A program made the translations under genes and the position numbers. A DNA stretch of 64,000 nucleotides from CAVTYH01 sp963773875 (GTDB taxonomy: Bacteria; Planctomycetota; Planctomycetia; Pirellulales; JADZDJ01): positions 124,001-188,000 of the forward strand of contig CAVZCV010000010.1 of NCBI GenBank assembly GCA_963773875.1, written 5' to 3'. This document shows positions 49,083-58,288 of this stretch, in pieces. The number at the start of each line of letters is the position of its first letter. The stretch's first letter is position 1. The notes under the pieces are model-generated. The model was not told the origin of the DNA. It searched no databases and saw only the letters and a program-made list of their open reading frames with translations.

Positions 49083-51456
49083 TTAGGATTCACCGGCGAG
49101 ATCCAGTTCGCTAGCCATTAAATACGACCGCAGGCCAGCGATGGCGTTCCGAGCTTGATCGATCGCACCGGACGAGCGCCGATCTCTCTGCCGACGAGGA
49201 CGCACCAACACGTGGATGTGCGTTTGAGGCAGTGCTTGTGGGGTTCCAGAGGCAGATTCGTCGTATGTCCGCGTTGCCAATTTCGAGTCACATTTGAATT
49301 GCAATTCGATTACCAGCGGCACTGCGCGATCCGATTGTCGACGAATGTGCGAGAACTTGGCCGGGTTCAATTGAATTTCGATGCGCTCGCCGTCGATCGA
49401 ATTGATTTCCGCCTGATGATCGATGACGAAGCCGCGGAGTTTTTCCACGGTAATATCGAGCGGCACGTTTGTCACCAAATGACGATCCAAAAGCGGACCA
49501 ACGGGTGCCGCGCTGCCAGAACCAACTTTTTCGTCGCCGCTCCAGCGGCAAGTTGCTCATGCCACTGCCGAGTTGCACCACCAAATTGCGGCCGCTCTCT
49601 TTGGCCATCAAGAGGCCACGGTCCGCTCGGTTGAGCATGGTTTGCGAATTATCGCCCGGCTGAATTTCCGTGACGCCAAAGCTTGCCGAACAGGGCTTGC
49701 CACCGAGCACGGCCTGCGGCAAATCGCTAAATGCCTTGCGAAGTTGTTCCGCGCGAGCAGCGGCGGTCGCATTGTTGCAATCGGCACACAGCATCACGAA
49801 TTCTTCGCCGCCGAAACGCGCCACTAAATCGCCAGGCCTGCAACCGCTTTTCAAGATTTGCGAAAAGCTTTTGATGACTTCATCGCCCGCCAGGTGGCCA
49901 AATTTGTCGTTGACTTGCTTGAAGCGATCGATATCGCAAATGATCAGGCTGCACGGCAGACGGCGCTCCAGATGCGCATCCACAAACATGGCGTGCACGC
50001 GATCGAATTCCGCGCGGTTCGCCAGTTGAGTTAACGGATCGCGGATGGCCTGCTCGTACAAGCTGTGGCAACGCTCTTCCAGTGACGCCTCGCCCGAGAC
50101 ATCGTGCAACAGAACGGAAGCGCCTTGCGTGGCGCCATCAGGACCGACGACCGGAATGGTGTGCAGATTCACTGCCAGATCCTGACCATTGCGGCTGCGA
50201 ATCACCAGCCGCCGCAACGATTGCACGCCTGAGTGAACGGCCTGGGCGACCGGGCATTCGCCGTCACTGATTTCCGCCCCGTGCGCATTGCGCATGTTCA
50301 CCAGACTCGGCACAAAATGGTGCTGGATCATGCTCTGGCCGTTAATTCCCGTCAGCCGCTCCGCGCCACGATTCCAGAGCAGCACTTGCAAATTGGCGTC
50401 GAGAAAAAAGACGCCTTCGTACATGTTTTCCAGCAGCCTTTGCTGATGCAACCAGTCGGGCGTAAGTCGGCGATTTCCACCCGCCGGCGCTTGGTGCTGC
50501 CACCAATTGTTGGCTACTTGCGGATCCAGTTCCTGCAGCCAGCGTCGCGCCACGCGATGGTGGAGTTTGTGTTGATCGCTCGATTGGAGTTCTGCGAACA
50601 GCACCACGAGCTGCGGATCGAATTGCCTGCCGGCAAAATCGCAGAGCTCTTTGATGGCCCGATCGGGCGAGATGGCTGCTCGATACACCTGAGGGGTGGT
50701 CATCGAGTCGTATGCATCGACAATAGCCAGCATTCGAGCGCCAACCGATAGCTGCAATCCAGCGCAATCTTGTTTGAATTTCGTGCCATCGAACCACGTT
50801 GGCGCCTGCCGGACGATTTCCAACACCGACGGCGACGCGCAGCACGACTGCAAAATTTCCAACCCCATGGCGCGATGTCGATCCATGAGCGCTTGTTCTT
50901 CCAGGGTCAGCGCCCCAGGCTTGAGCAGCAGCCGATCGGCAATGCCAATTTTGCCGATGTCGTGCAACAGCGCGGCCACTTCGATGGCGTCGCGTTGGCT
51001 GTCGGGAAATTCCATGGCTAGCGCCCACGCGGAGCAGCCTAGCGCAACCCGAACGCTGTGCGCCGCGGTAGCCGTGTTTTTGCAACGCAGTGCGGTGAAC
51101 AAACTGGCCGCCATGCCCAGGCGCACTTGTGCAATGCGGTTTTCGTACTTGTCGGTTTCGGTTGCGTCGGCATCTGCAGCGGCCGATTGTCCGCTGGCCG
51201 GCTCGAAGTAGTCCAACAGCGCGCTAAGTTGTTGCAGACGCTCGTCGACCGATGCCGCCGCCGCATCGGTTGCGCGCACGCCGGCTTGGGCTGCTTCAAC
51301 TCCGGCTGACGAGGGCAATTCAGTAGATGGCACCGCAATGCGACCTTTATTCGTACGGACCACCAGATTCACTTCGACAAGACCAGCATCGCCAGGTCCG
51401 TAGAGTGGCCGGAGGCACCTTGCTGCAAATGCAATAAGTGCGATTTCCCAGCCCAA
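49083..51456 (-). CDS. HD-PAS-GGDEF signalling protein with extra C-terminal domain, frame-disrupted
   Basis: A soluble c-di-GMP signalling protein. Order: a short N-terminal part; an HD domain with LLHDIGKIGI (His165/Asp166) but with APTWFDGTKF where an HD-GYP enzyme would have its HHE and GYP motifs; a PAS domain (about 320-430: ENMYEGVFFLDANLQVLLWNRGAERLTG); a GGDEF domain with RFGGEEFVML and an inhibitory-site RPGD five residues before it. The frame breaks at about 49530-49545; the other frame continues with LLDRHLVTNVPLDITVEKL and about 125 more residues of unknown type, ending at 49083. Corrected length is about 790 residues. The start is uncertain: the TTG at 51456 is the longest; GTG codons at 51372 and 51363 are alternatives. 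It should be an active diguanylate cyclase with a degenerate HD partner. Confidence 0.82.
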
Positions 51457-51781
51457 CGAAAAATCGCGTCCGGCGGAGCAGGGTTGGCTCTCGGACGCAA
51501 ACCTTCGCTAACAGAACTGGCCCACGTGGTTGTTCATTGAAAAGCTAGGTCACAACTGCCTAAGGGGCAAATTTTCGGGTCCTAGCGGTTGCGCAGATCT
51601 CCTGACGACGCTGAACGCAACGATTGTCGCGAAAAGTAGATCGCCCAGCGGGGCAAGCGTCTTGCGAACGGCACGCCGACGTCGGCACAATGGGCGGCTT
51701 AATTAGTCGAACTCGCGCCTTGGTCTGTGCCGCCATGAGTTCTCGTAAGCCGATTTTCATCTCGAACTTATCTGAATTCCG
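51457..51781. other. Divergent intergenic region
   Basis: About 325 bases between the HD/GGDEF gene (minus) and the FAH-family gene (plus). I see no RNA gene, repeat or convincing promoter. A small minus-strand open frame at 51560-51760 has no coding character. Confidence 0.45.
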
Positions 51782-52643
51782 ATGCGACTAATTTCTTATG
51801 CGTCCGCTTCCGGTTCTCGCATTGCCGTGGTGACCGGCGACGGAAAGTACATTGATCTCAATCAAACCGATCCAGCGTTGCCGAGTTCAATGACTGAATT
51901 CCTGGCACTCGCGACCGATGGATTAAAGCGCGCGACCGCCGCGATTAAATCTGGACGTCCGATGGACGCCGCGGCCGTGAAAATCCTCGCGCCGGTGCCG
52001 CGGCCGGAAAAGATTTTCTGCATCGGCCTCAACTACGCCGATCATGCCAAGGAAACCGGCAAGGAACCGCCGCCGGAGCCGGTTGTGTTTTGCAAATTCG
52101 TGACTGCGGTGCGCGCCGACGGCGATCCAATCGTGCTTCCCAAGCTCTCCAGTAAAGTCGACTACGAAGCGGAACTTGTGGCAGTCATCGGTACCGGCGG
52201 GCGGCACATTGCAAAGGAAAAAGCGCTCGAGCACGTGGCAGGCTATTGTTGCGGCCACGATGTTTCTGCCCGCGATTGGCAAACTCAAAAGCCTGGTGGG
52301 CAGTGGCTGCTCGGAAAATCGTTCGATAGCTTTGCGCCCTTCGGCCCGCACTTGGTGACCGCCGACGAAGTGGGCGATGCGGGCAATCTGGCCATCAGCT
52401 TAAAACTCAACGGCCAGACGATGCAAAATAGCCGCACGTCGCAGCTCATTTTCAGCGTGGCCGAACTCGTGAGTTATCTCTCTGGGGTGGTGACGCTAGC
52501 GCCGGGCGATTTGATTTTTACCGGTACACCTCCCGGAGTTGGCGTTGCGCAAGCCGCCGGTCTATTTGAAACCTGGCGACACGGTGGATATTGAGATCGA
52601 ACGCATTGGCAAGCTGCGTAATCCGGTGATTGCAGAGAACTGA
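51782..52643 (+). CDS. Fumarylacetoacetate hydrolase (FAH) family protein, frame-disrupted at the end
   Basis: A metal-dependent C-C bond hydrolase or isomerase of the FAH/HpcE group. Visible: FCIGLNYADHAKETG, the metal glutamates in SKVDYEAELVAVIG, GYCCGHDVSARDWQ, WLLGKSFDSFAPFGP and FTGTPPGVGVA. The frame is lost at about 52545-52557, where a GC pair appears to be missing; the proper C-terminus follows in another frame as KPPVYLKPGDTVDIEIERIGKLRNPV and ends at 52643. Corrected length is about 287 residues, normal for the family. Likely substrates are acylpyruvates or oxo-diene dicarboxylates; the neighbours give no pathway. The start at 51782 begins MRLISYASASG. Confidence 0.88.
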
Positions 52644-52805
52644 AGTTTGGCGCAACTTTTTGAGATCGCCGGCAAATTGGACATCCCGTGAGTTGCTCGA
52701 TAAACTCAAGGTTAGTTGCAATTTTTTGGTTAAACGACTTTTCAAGTTGCGCTCGCACAACGCATCGCGCGCTCCACTGATTGAATTTCAAGACCCGGCC
52801 GCAGC

Positions 52806-53787
52806 ATGATCAATCCATATCGGCGCACATTTACCCTCGTTGAACTGTTGGTGGTCATTGCCATTATCGGCATCTTGATTGCGCCTTCTTTTGCCTGCCG
52901 TACAATCGGCACGCGAATCGGCCCGGCGGACCCAGTGCTCGAACAATCTGAAACAGATCGGCCTGAGCATGCACAGTTATTTGACGGCGAAGAAGACGTT
53001 TCCACCGGGGCAATTGGAAGCCGCGCAGTTCGGATGCACAGTTGCGGGCTGCAAAGATCTGGCCTGGATCGCGTTTTTTCTGCCGTTCATTGAGGAAAAA
53101 GCGACCAACGATTTAATCAAGTTCAATATACCGGCTGACCGGAGCCGGAAAACAGAGAATTCACCTCAGTCAAGATTCAAGCCTACCTGTGCCCCAGTAC
53201 TTCGAGGCGGGCATACAAATCGAGGCTGAAGACGATCGAATTATTGCGATCTAAACAATAACGGCATCGTGGGATAGCGGGACTTGGGGAAGGGATGGCA
53301 TGCATCGATTACGCTGGTGTCGATGGTGTCACGCAGAATCCTGCCTTCCTTAGTTTGGCGACTGGCCAGATGTACCCAACTTTCATCACGGCAACGGGGA
53401 GCTCGGTCGCCGGGATCACCTACAATGGAGTACTTATTGGATCGCAGTCGTCCAAGACGCAAAGGTATATCAAAGTGCGGCAAGTAACGGACGGACTATC
53501 AAAGACTTAATGGTGGCCGAAATCGCGGCCGCGGCGTTCCCGGTATTAATTGGGACGCCGCCCTACGAGGTGTGTGGGCGGCCGGCCAAAACCTGGTTCA
53601 TATTCCCAGCGAGGCCGTCGTCAACGGAGCGATTGTGCCACGTGATAAATCCGGATCCCAACGAAAAGGCAGTGCGGTCTGGGGAAACGCAGCGAATGCC
53701 TCATTGCTCTCCGATCATCCCGGCGGGGCCAATGCACTGTTATGCGATGGCTCGGTGCATTTCGTTCCTGAAACCATCGACTGGTAA
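52806..53787 (+). pseudogene. DUF1559 pseudopilin-like gene, several frame breaks
   Basis: A planctomycete DUF1559 protein in pieces. The N-terminus has a type IV pilin-like methylation segment (TFTLVELLVVIAIIGILIA) with Thr in place of the usual Gly before the Phe, so the prepilin cleavage site looks damaged. Homology then jumps frame at about 52880 (LLLPAVQSARESARRTQCSNN), again near 53150 (EFTSVKIQAYLCPST), near 53260-53295 (GMACIDYAGVDGVTQNPAF), near 53508 (an in-frame TAA after LSKT) and near 53540 (GRGVPGINWDAALRG), ending DGSVHFVPETIDW. Five or so breaks in 1 kb and a lost cleavage glycine favour a true pseudogene, although sequence error also affects this window. Confidence 0.75.
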
Positions 53788-54117
53788 AGTTCTCTTCGCC
53801 CTTGCGTCGCGCGATGGCGGTGAAACAATGGCGAAAGCCCGATTTTAATTGCATTAAGCCTGAAGATCGCTGAGCTGTGATCTTGATTGGCGTCGCCGCA
53901 GCAATCGCGACGTCCGAGCCGACTGTAGCCTAATTGTCGATTGCCTCGACTGGCTGCCGATTACCATGGCTTTGCCCTATGGCCATTTCGCGGTGTAAGT
54001 GCGATGGCTATGATTAATTGCGGAATTGTGTTGACTTTTCCAGCTAAGATAAATTTGGATATATCGACTTCCGACGGAGCGCACCCTGATGAACATCAAT
54101 GAAGATTTAACTTCTCG
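53788..54117. other. Intergenic, no gene seen
   Basis: About 330 bases after the DUF1559 remnant and before the phosphatase gene. I see no RNA gene or repeat; it should carry the phosphatase promoter. Confidence 0.45.
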
Positions 54118-54963
54118 ATGAAATCGCCCTCCTGGTTCTCGCGTTTTGCGCTGCTGTCGATTGCCGCTCTGCTCACTTCCGCTGCTGCTGGCGGCCAAGA
54201 GCCGGCGCAGTCGAACGAACAGCAACGCGGTTTGTTATACGCCGATCTGTGGGTGCAGACTTCTGGCGAGTATGTCGCTGCTTGTTTGCAAACGTATCAG
54301 TTTGCGGGCGATCGGGTGGAGCAAGAGAACAAACGCATTCGCAGCGAAGAGGAAGGATTGGCGAAGGAATTCCGCGGCTTGCCGCCGGCCGTCGTAATGG
54401 ATCTGGATGAAACGGTGCTCGACAATGGTACCTATCAAACGTTCCTCTACCTGACAGGCAAAGATCACTCCACCGAATTGTTCTCGCAATTTGTCACCGA
54501 CAATCGGGCGTCGATTCGTCTGGTCCCGGGCGCAAAAGATTTCATCGCTCGAGTGGAATCACTCGGCGTCCCGGTCGTTTACATTACAAATCGGCCGGAA
54601 GGGCTGCGCGATGTGACAATCGCCACGCTTGGCCAATGGGGCGTGAATACCAAAGGGCTGGAAGATCCGGCTAATTTATGGCTGCTCTTGGAAGTGGGTG
54701 GCGAATCGAGCAAGACGGCCCGCCGCGATTTGGTCCGCGCGAAGTATCGCATCATTGCACTCGTGGGCGATCAGTTGGGCGACTTCGCCGACGAATTCAA
54801 TCCGGGCAAAGACAACACGCCGCGGGCGCGCAGCGAATCGGTCTACGAATATCGGCCCATGTGGGGCACGCGCTGGTTTATTCTGCCCAACCCCGTGTAT
54901 GGGCAATGGCAAGGCGTTCTGCGGGGCGATCCGGCCCAATATCTACGGCGCGCAGAGAAGTAA
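54118..54963 (+). CDS. Exported class B-like acid phosphatase / e(P4)-type 5'-nucleotidase (HAD superfamily)
   Basis: A 281-residue exported HAD phosphatase. The signal peptide is RFALLSIAALLTSAAAGGQ (cleavage near residue 27). HAD motif I is VVMDLDETVLDN (Asp95 nucleophile, Asp97 acid), motif II is YITNRPEG, the lysine region is SSKTARRDL and motif III is LVGDQLGDFADEF. This order is that of the DDDD acid phosphatases, which release phosphate from nucleotides and other phosphomonoesters in the periplasm. It lacks a lipobox, unlike lipoprotein e(P4). The start ATG is the first after a stop; no strong Shine-Dalgarno. It stands alone before the SDR gene, 119 bases away on the same strand. Confidence 0.88.
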   Translation: MKSPSWFSRFALLSIAALLTSAAAGGQEPAQSNEQQRGLLYADLWVQTSGEYVAACLQTYQFAGDRVEQENKRIRSEEEGLAKEFRGLPPAVVMDLDETVLDNGTYQTFLYLTGKDHSTELFSQFVTDNRASIRLVPGAKDFIARVESLGVPVVYITNRPEGLRDVTIATLGQWGVNTKGLEDPANLWLLLEVGGESSKTARRDLVRAKYRIIALVGDQLGDFADEFNPGKDNTPRARSESVYEYRPMWGTRWFILPNPVYGQWQGVLRGDPAQYLRRAEK

Positions 54964-55082
54964 TTGTTCGTGCGGCGGACGGCTGGATTCGCGAGCCACG
55001 ATTGCGATAATTGCGATTGCCGAAGGCAAATCGCAGTTTAATTGCCCGCCAAGCCGCGAGTGGCGTTGAAAAGGAGTTTCAC

Positions 55083-55853
55083 ATGGCTAGTCCGCTGTTC
55101 AATTTGAAGGGACGCGCCGCGCTCATTACTGGCGGCAGCAAAGGAATCGGAAAAGCCATAGCCCGAGCTCTGGCGGAAGCCGGCGCCGACGTAGTAGTTT
55201 CCAGCCGACACGAAGATGAACTTAAAACGGCGGCCGGTGAAATTCGTCACGGGCTGGAAACCGGAGTGGCCACGATCGTGGCCGACATGACGAAGCGTGA
55301 GGAGGTGAAACATCTGGCCGATACCGCGCCGCATGCATTCGGCAAGATCGATATCCTCATCAACAATGCCGGCAGCAACACGCCGCAGCCCGTTGATGCC
55401 ATTAAGGATGAAGATTGGGATCGCATCATCGAACTGAATCTCTCCAGCTGCATGTCGCTGACACGCTACCTGTCGCCACAAATGAAAGAGCGCCGCTGGG
55501 GCCGAATCGTTTTTATTTCATCCATCATGGGTTTGGCGTCCTACAGCGGGCGTGCCGCGTATTCCGCATCGAAAAGTGCACTCCTCGGATTGTGCCGCGC
55601 CACCGCCCTTGATCTGGGCCCGCACAACATCACCGCCAACTGCATTGCTCCCGGATTGATTTTGACCGATCTGCCAAAGAGTGTGCTGCGCGATGAAGAA
55701 CAGCGCGCGGTCATCGCGCGAACGGCTCTCGGGCGTTGGGGCACGCCGCGCGAGGTCGCTGGGCCCGCGCTGTTTCTGTGCAGTGAAGCCGGCAGCTATG
55801 TAACTGGCTCGGTACTAGTGGTCGATGGCGGAATTCTATCGCAAGTGTTTTGA
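55083..55853 (+). CDS. Short-chain dehydrogenase/reductase (SDR)
   Basis: A 256-residue classical SDR. The NAD(P)-binding loop is TGGSKGIGKA, the structural motif is INNAGSN, the catalytic triad region is FISSIMG with YSASKSALLG, and the C-terminus has RWGTPREVAGPALFLCSEAGSYVTGSVLVVDGG. The basic residues after the glycine loop (SSRHEDEL) favour NADP(H). The start ATG has AAGGAG seven bases upstream. Substrate is unknown; family resemblance is to 3-oxoacyl-ACP reductases and sugar alcohol dehydrogenases. It converges on the STN-domain gene. Confidence 0.9.
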   Translation: MASPLFNLKGRAALITGGSKGIGKAIARALAEAGADVVVSSRHEDELKTAAGEIRHGLETGVATIVADMTKREEVKHLADTAPHAFGKIDILINNAGSNTPQPVDAIKDEDWDRIIELNLSSCMSLTRYLSPQMKERRWGRIVFISSIMGLASYSGRAAYSASKSALLGLCRATALDLGPHNITANCIAPGLILTDLPKSVLRDEEQRAVIARTALGRWGTPREVAGPALFLCSEAGSYVTGSVLVVDGGILSQVF

Positions 55854-55885
55854 ACGGATCGTCGGCAAATGACAATTGAATCTCG

Positions 55886-56605
55886 TCATTGCGATTTCTG
55901 CGGCTTAAGTTTCCGAAGTTCCCCTAGCGTTTTCTCTATCTGCTCATGCGCTTCCGCATTGTGCGTTACCGCCAACGCACTAATACCGGCATGATTGAAG
56001 GGCTTGATGGAACCGCCGTCGCCCGCTGAGTGCCACGCCGGAATACTACAGAGAATATCGGTGAGCTGTTGCAGCGCTACAGCATTCTCCGCTTCGCTGG
56101 TGCGCGGCGCCAGATCGTTCACATCGTAGATCTTCATCGTCAGCGTGGCATTGGCTTTATCGTGTGTGGTAATGATGAGCACATCGTCCTGAATGATCGA
56201 AGTCAATTGGAACTGCGAAAGGATGAGGTGCAAGGCGGAGCGCAATGGTAGGTCATGAATGTTGATCGATACCGGCAACGCCGTCGAATCGATGGCCGCA
56301 TCTTTCAGCGCCGGGCCATCAAATGCGATTTCCAAGTGATGCCTTTCACGAATGTAATTAACCACATCGGAAAGAGGAATCTCAACGAATTCCAACGTCG
56401 TTCGGTCATTCGCAAGCGCCGTTTTGATAACCTTCTCGCCCGTTCGGACACTTGTATTATCGACCTGCACGACTTCACGCGCAACCCTGGCGCTCGGCGC
56501 CGCTTCATGTTCGCCAACACCCAATGGGTTGTCGTCGTCGGCCAGTGCAAGCGGGCCGATGCTTAAAAGAACAAACAGCAGTGCCATCGCGCTTCGAGAA
56601 CTCAT
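55886..56605 (-). CDS. Secreted STN/secretin-like short-domain protein
   Basis: A 239-residue exported protein. The ATG at 56605 follows AGGAGG about six bases upstream and starts a clear signal peptide (ALLFVLLSIGPLALAD). The core holds an STN-like module: LEFVEIPLSDVVNYIRERHHLEIAFD, then LPVSINIHDLPLRSALHLILSQFQLTSIIQDDVLIIT, the paired beta-alpha-beta pattern of secretin and TonB short N-terminal domains. After it come KIYDVNDLAP, DILCSIPAW and a His/Glu-containing C-terminus. It has no secretin channel domain. Similar STN-only proteins occur in planctomycetes without known function. It is divergent from the small basic protein across a 395-base gap. Confidence 0.75.
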   Translation of the reverse strand: MSSRSAMALLFVLLSIGPLALADDDNPLGVGEHEAAPSARVAREVVQVDNTSVRTGEKVIKTALANDRTTLEFVEIPLSDVVNYIRERHHLEIAFDGPALKDAAIDSTALPVSINIHDLPLRSALHLILSQFQLTSIIQDDVLIITTHDKANATLTMKIYDVNDLAPRTSEAENAVALQQLTDILCSIPAWHSAGDGGSIKPFNHAGISALAVTHNAEAHEQIEKTLGELRKLKPQKSQ

Positions 56606-57000
56606 GACAGACCTCCTCTCACGTGAAAGAAATATGGCCGACACGGCGAGACAAGAAAAGACGCTCGGTACAAGCCGTTCCGGAGAGCTCCGAGCGCCCG
56701 CCAACCTACGGCCGCGAAGAAATAATTGCAAGCTTTTCACACGGTATGCGCGCAACATCGAGTAACTGGCCTAAATCTGCGGCAATCTTTTGGGAGGTAA
56801 CCGCATAGCGAGCACTTCATAAATCAATCTAAAATGTGACCTATCAATCGTTGTCTGAAGCGATTGCAAACCTGCTGCTTCGCAATGGCTCAACAGCTGC
56901 AATGCTACAGCTTCAGCGCTTGACAGATAGTAAATGCTTGCCCAAACTAACGAATCAAATTTGGGGCGACGCAACAATCTACCAAAAGGGTTTTGTGAGA
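56606..57000. other. Divergent intergenic region
   Basis: About 395 bases between the STN-domain gene and the small basic protein. A TTGACA-like hexamer at about 56919 has no good partner. No RNA gene or repeat was recognised; an upstream extension of the small protein's frame from 56836 lacks coding character. Confidence 0.45.
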
Positions 57001-57336
57001 ATGGCTAGAACCAAACTACCTCGCGGGACAAAGACCAAGTTCATTAAGGACCACCCCAATTTATCGGCCAAAGAAGTGGTCGACGCGGCTGCAAAGGAAG
57101 GCATTCAACTGACGGCAGCCGCGGTCTACAACATTCGCTCGGCGGCCAAGAAGAGCAAGGGCGCGAAGGGCCGACCCGGCCATCGCAAAGGCCGAAAGGG
57201 CCGCGCGCAAATGATTGGTTTCGAAATTGGCAACGGCCATCACCTCACCGCCGCCGTCGACTTCTGCCGCGTCTCCGGTGGAATTGAGCAAGCGCGAAAA
57301 GCAATTGCAACATTGGAAAGTTTGCAATTAAGTTGA
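57001..57336 (+). CDS. Small basic protein, probable DNA-binding
   Basis: A 111-residue product beginning MARTKLPRGTKTKF. The N-terminal half has KDHPNLSAKEVVDAAAKEGIQLTAAAVYNIRS, which looks like a helix-turn-helix, followed by a strongly basic hinge (KKSKGAKGRPGHRKGRKGR) and a C-terminal helix pair (GIEQARKAIATLESL). The Ala/Lys composition resembles histone-like and nucleoid proteins. I know comparable KEVVDAAAKEGI-type proteins as planctomycete hypotheticals; DNA binding is inferred. The ATG at 57001 is chosen because upstream sequence in frame has no coding look. A hairpin follows directly. Confidence 0.7.
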   Translation: MARTKLPRGTKTKFIKDHPNLSAKEVVDAAAKEGIQLTAAAVYNIRSAAKKSKGAKGRPGHRKGRKGRAQMIGFEIGNGHHLTAAVDFCRVSGGIEQARKAIATLESLQLS

Positions 57337-57346
57337 AATCGTATTT

Positions 57347-57367
57347 CGACCGTGCCATGTACGGTCG
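57347..57367 (+). terminator. Stem-loop after the small basic protein gene
   Basis: CGACCGT (57347-57353) and ACGGTCG (57361-57367) form a perfect 7-bp stem with a 7-base loop, ten bases after the stop. It is followed by only a weak T content, so it may be a terminator of low strength or shared with the convergent rpe gene. Confidence 0.5.
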
Positions 57368-57450
57368 TTGAAACTCTCATCTGTTAGATGACCGGTGCAG
57401 TTGCACGCCGTCGAGTACGCAAGCTGAGAGTGCGCCTTGATTTTAAGCGT

Positions 57451-58134
57451 TCAGGCCGAACCAGCACTGCCCGCTGTTTTTCGCAGTGCCGCAATGTTTT
57501 CGGCCACGCTGCCGTGGTGGTTGAAGACGCCCGTGCCGATGACCGCCACGGTCGCGCCGGCTTGGTGTGCATCGGCAATTGTTGCGGTGTGAACGCCGCC
57601 GTCGACTTCAATGTGCACATGGCTCAGCCTGCGCTCGATGAGCATCTGTTTGAGCCGCGCAATTTTCGGCAACGTTTCTGGAATGAATTCCTGCCCGCCA
57701 AAGCCAGGATTCACTGTCATAACAAGAACCTGATCAATCATGTCGAGCACATCGTCCAGCATCACCAGTGGTGTGGCCGGATTCAGTGCGACGCCAACCT
57801 TCGCGCCGGCCTCGCGAATTTGCTGCAGGGTGCGATTCAGGTGCGGACACGTTTCCTGATGCACGAGGACTAGATCGGCGCCTGCTTTCACGAAATCGTC
57901 GATGTACCTTTCAGGCTGGACAATCATCAAATGCGTTTCGATGATCGCGCCGGCTTTGGCCACGATCGGCTTGATCCACTTCACGACAAACGGGCCCATC
58001 GTAATATTGGGCACGAAGCGCCCATCCATCACGTCGACATGAATGCGCTTCATGCCGCAGGCCAGCGCATCGGAAACCTGCTGCCCGAGGCGAGTAAAAT
58101 CGGCGGCGAGAATGGAGGGAGCTATTTCAATCAT
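57451..58134 (-). CDS. rpe: Ribulose-phosphate 3-epimerase
   Basis: Interconverts ribulose 5-phosphate and xylulose 5-phosphate in the pentose phosphate pathway and Calvin-type cycles. The 227-residue TIM barrel has the expected order: IAPSILAADFTRLGQQV, HVDVMDGRFVPNITMGP, LMIVQPERYIDDFVKAGAD, MTVNPGFGGQEFIPETL and EVDGGVHTATI, with the metal-binding His/Asp in HVDVMDG and the catalytic Asp in VDGG. Start MIEIAPS at 58134 is family-normal; the longer frame to 58218 is not. There is a short Ala/Gly-rich tail. pgi lies upstream on the same strand with about 150 bases between. Confidence 0.95.
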   Translation of the reverse strand: MIEIAPSILAADFTRLGQQVSDALACGMKRIHVDVMDGRFVPNITMGPFVVKWIKPIVAKAGAIIETHLMIVQPERYIDDFVKAGADLVLVHQETCPHLNRTLQQIREAGAKVGVALNPATPLVMLDDVLDMIDQVLVMTVNPGFGGQEFIPETLPKIARLKQMLIERRLSHVHIEVDGGVHTATIADAHQAGATVAVIGTGVFNHHGSVAENIAALRKTAGSAGSA

Positions 58135-58288
58135 GCCAGAGGTAATATGACGCCGCTCGAGGGAAATTCGAATGTCCAAAATCGAATCACAAATGAAGCT
58201 CCAAATTCCAAGTTCCAAAGGGCGCGTTTCGTGGAATCCGTCTCTTCACTGGATTTTGAGTATTGGAATTTCATTCGTCATTCGACCA

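Noticed and set aside
51560..51760. A 66-residue minus-strand frame before the FAH gene
   Set aside because: No Shine-Dalgarno, no conserved look, and it falls in a divergent promoter region.
4187..52560. A methylation-linked basecalling error at GCGC
   Set aside because: Several breaks are near GCGC, but GCGC is common in this sequence and other breaks are in plain homopolymers, so a specific cause cannot be claimed.
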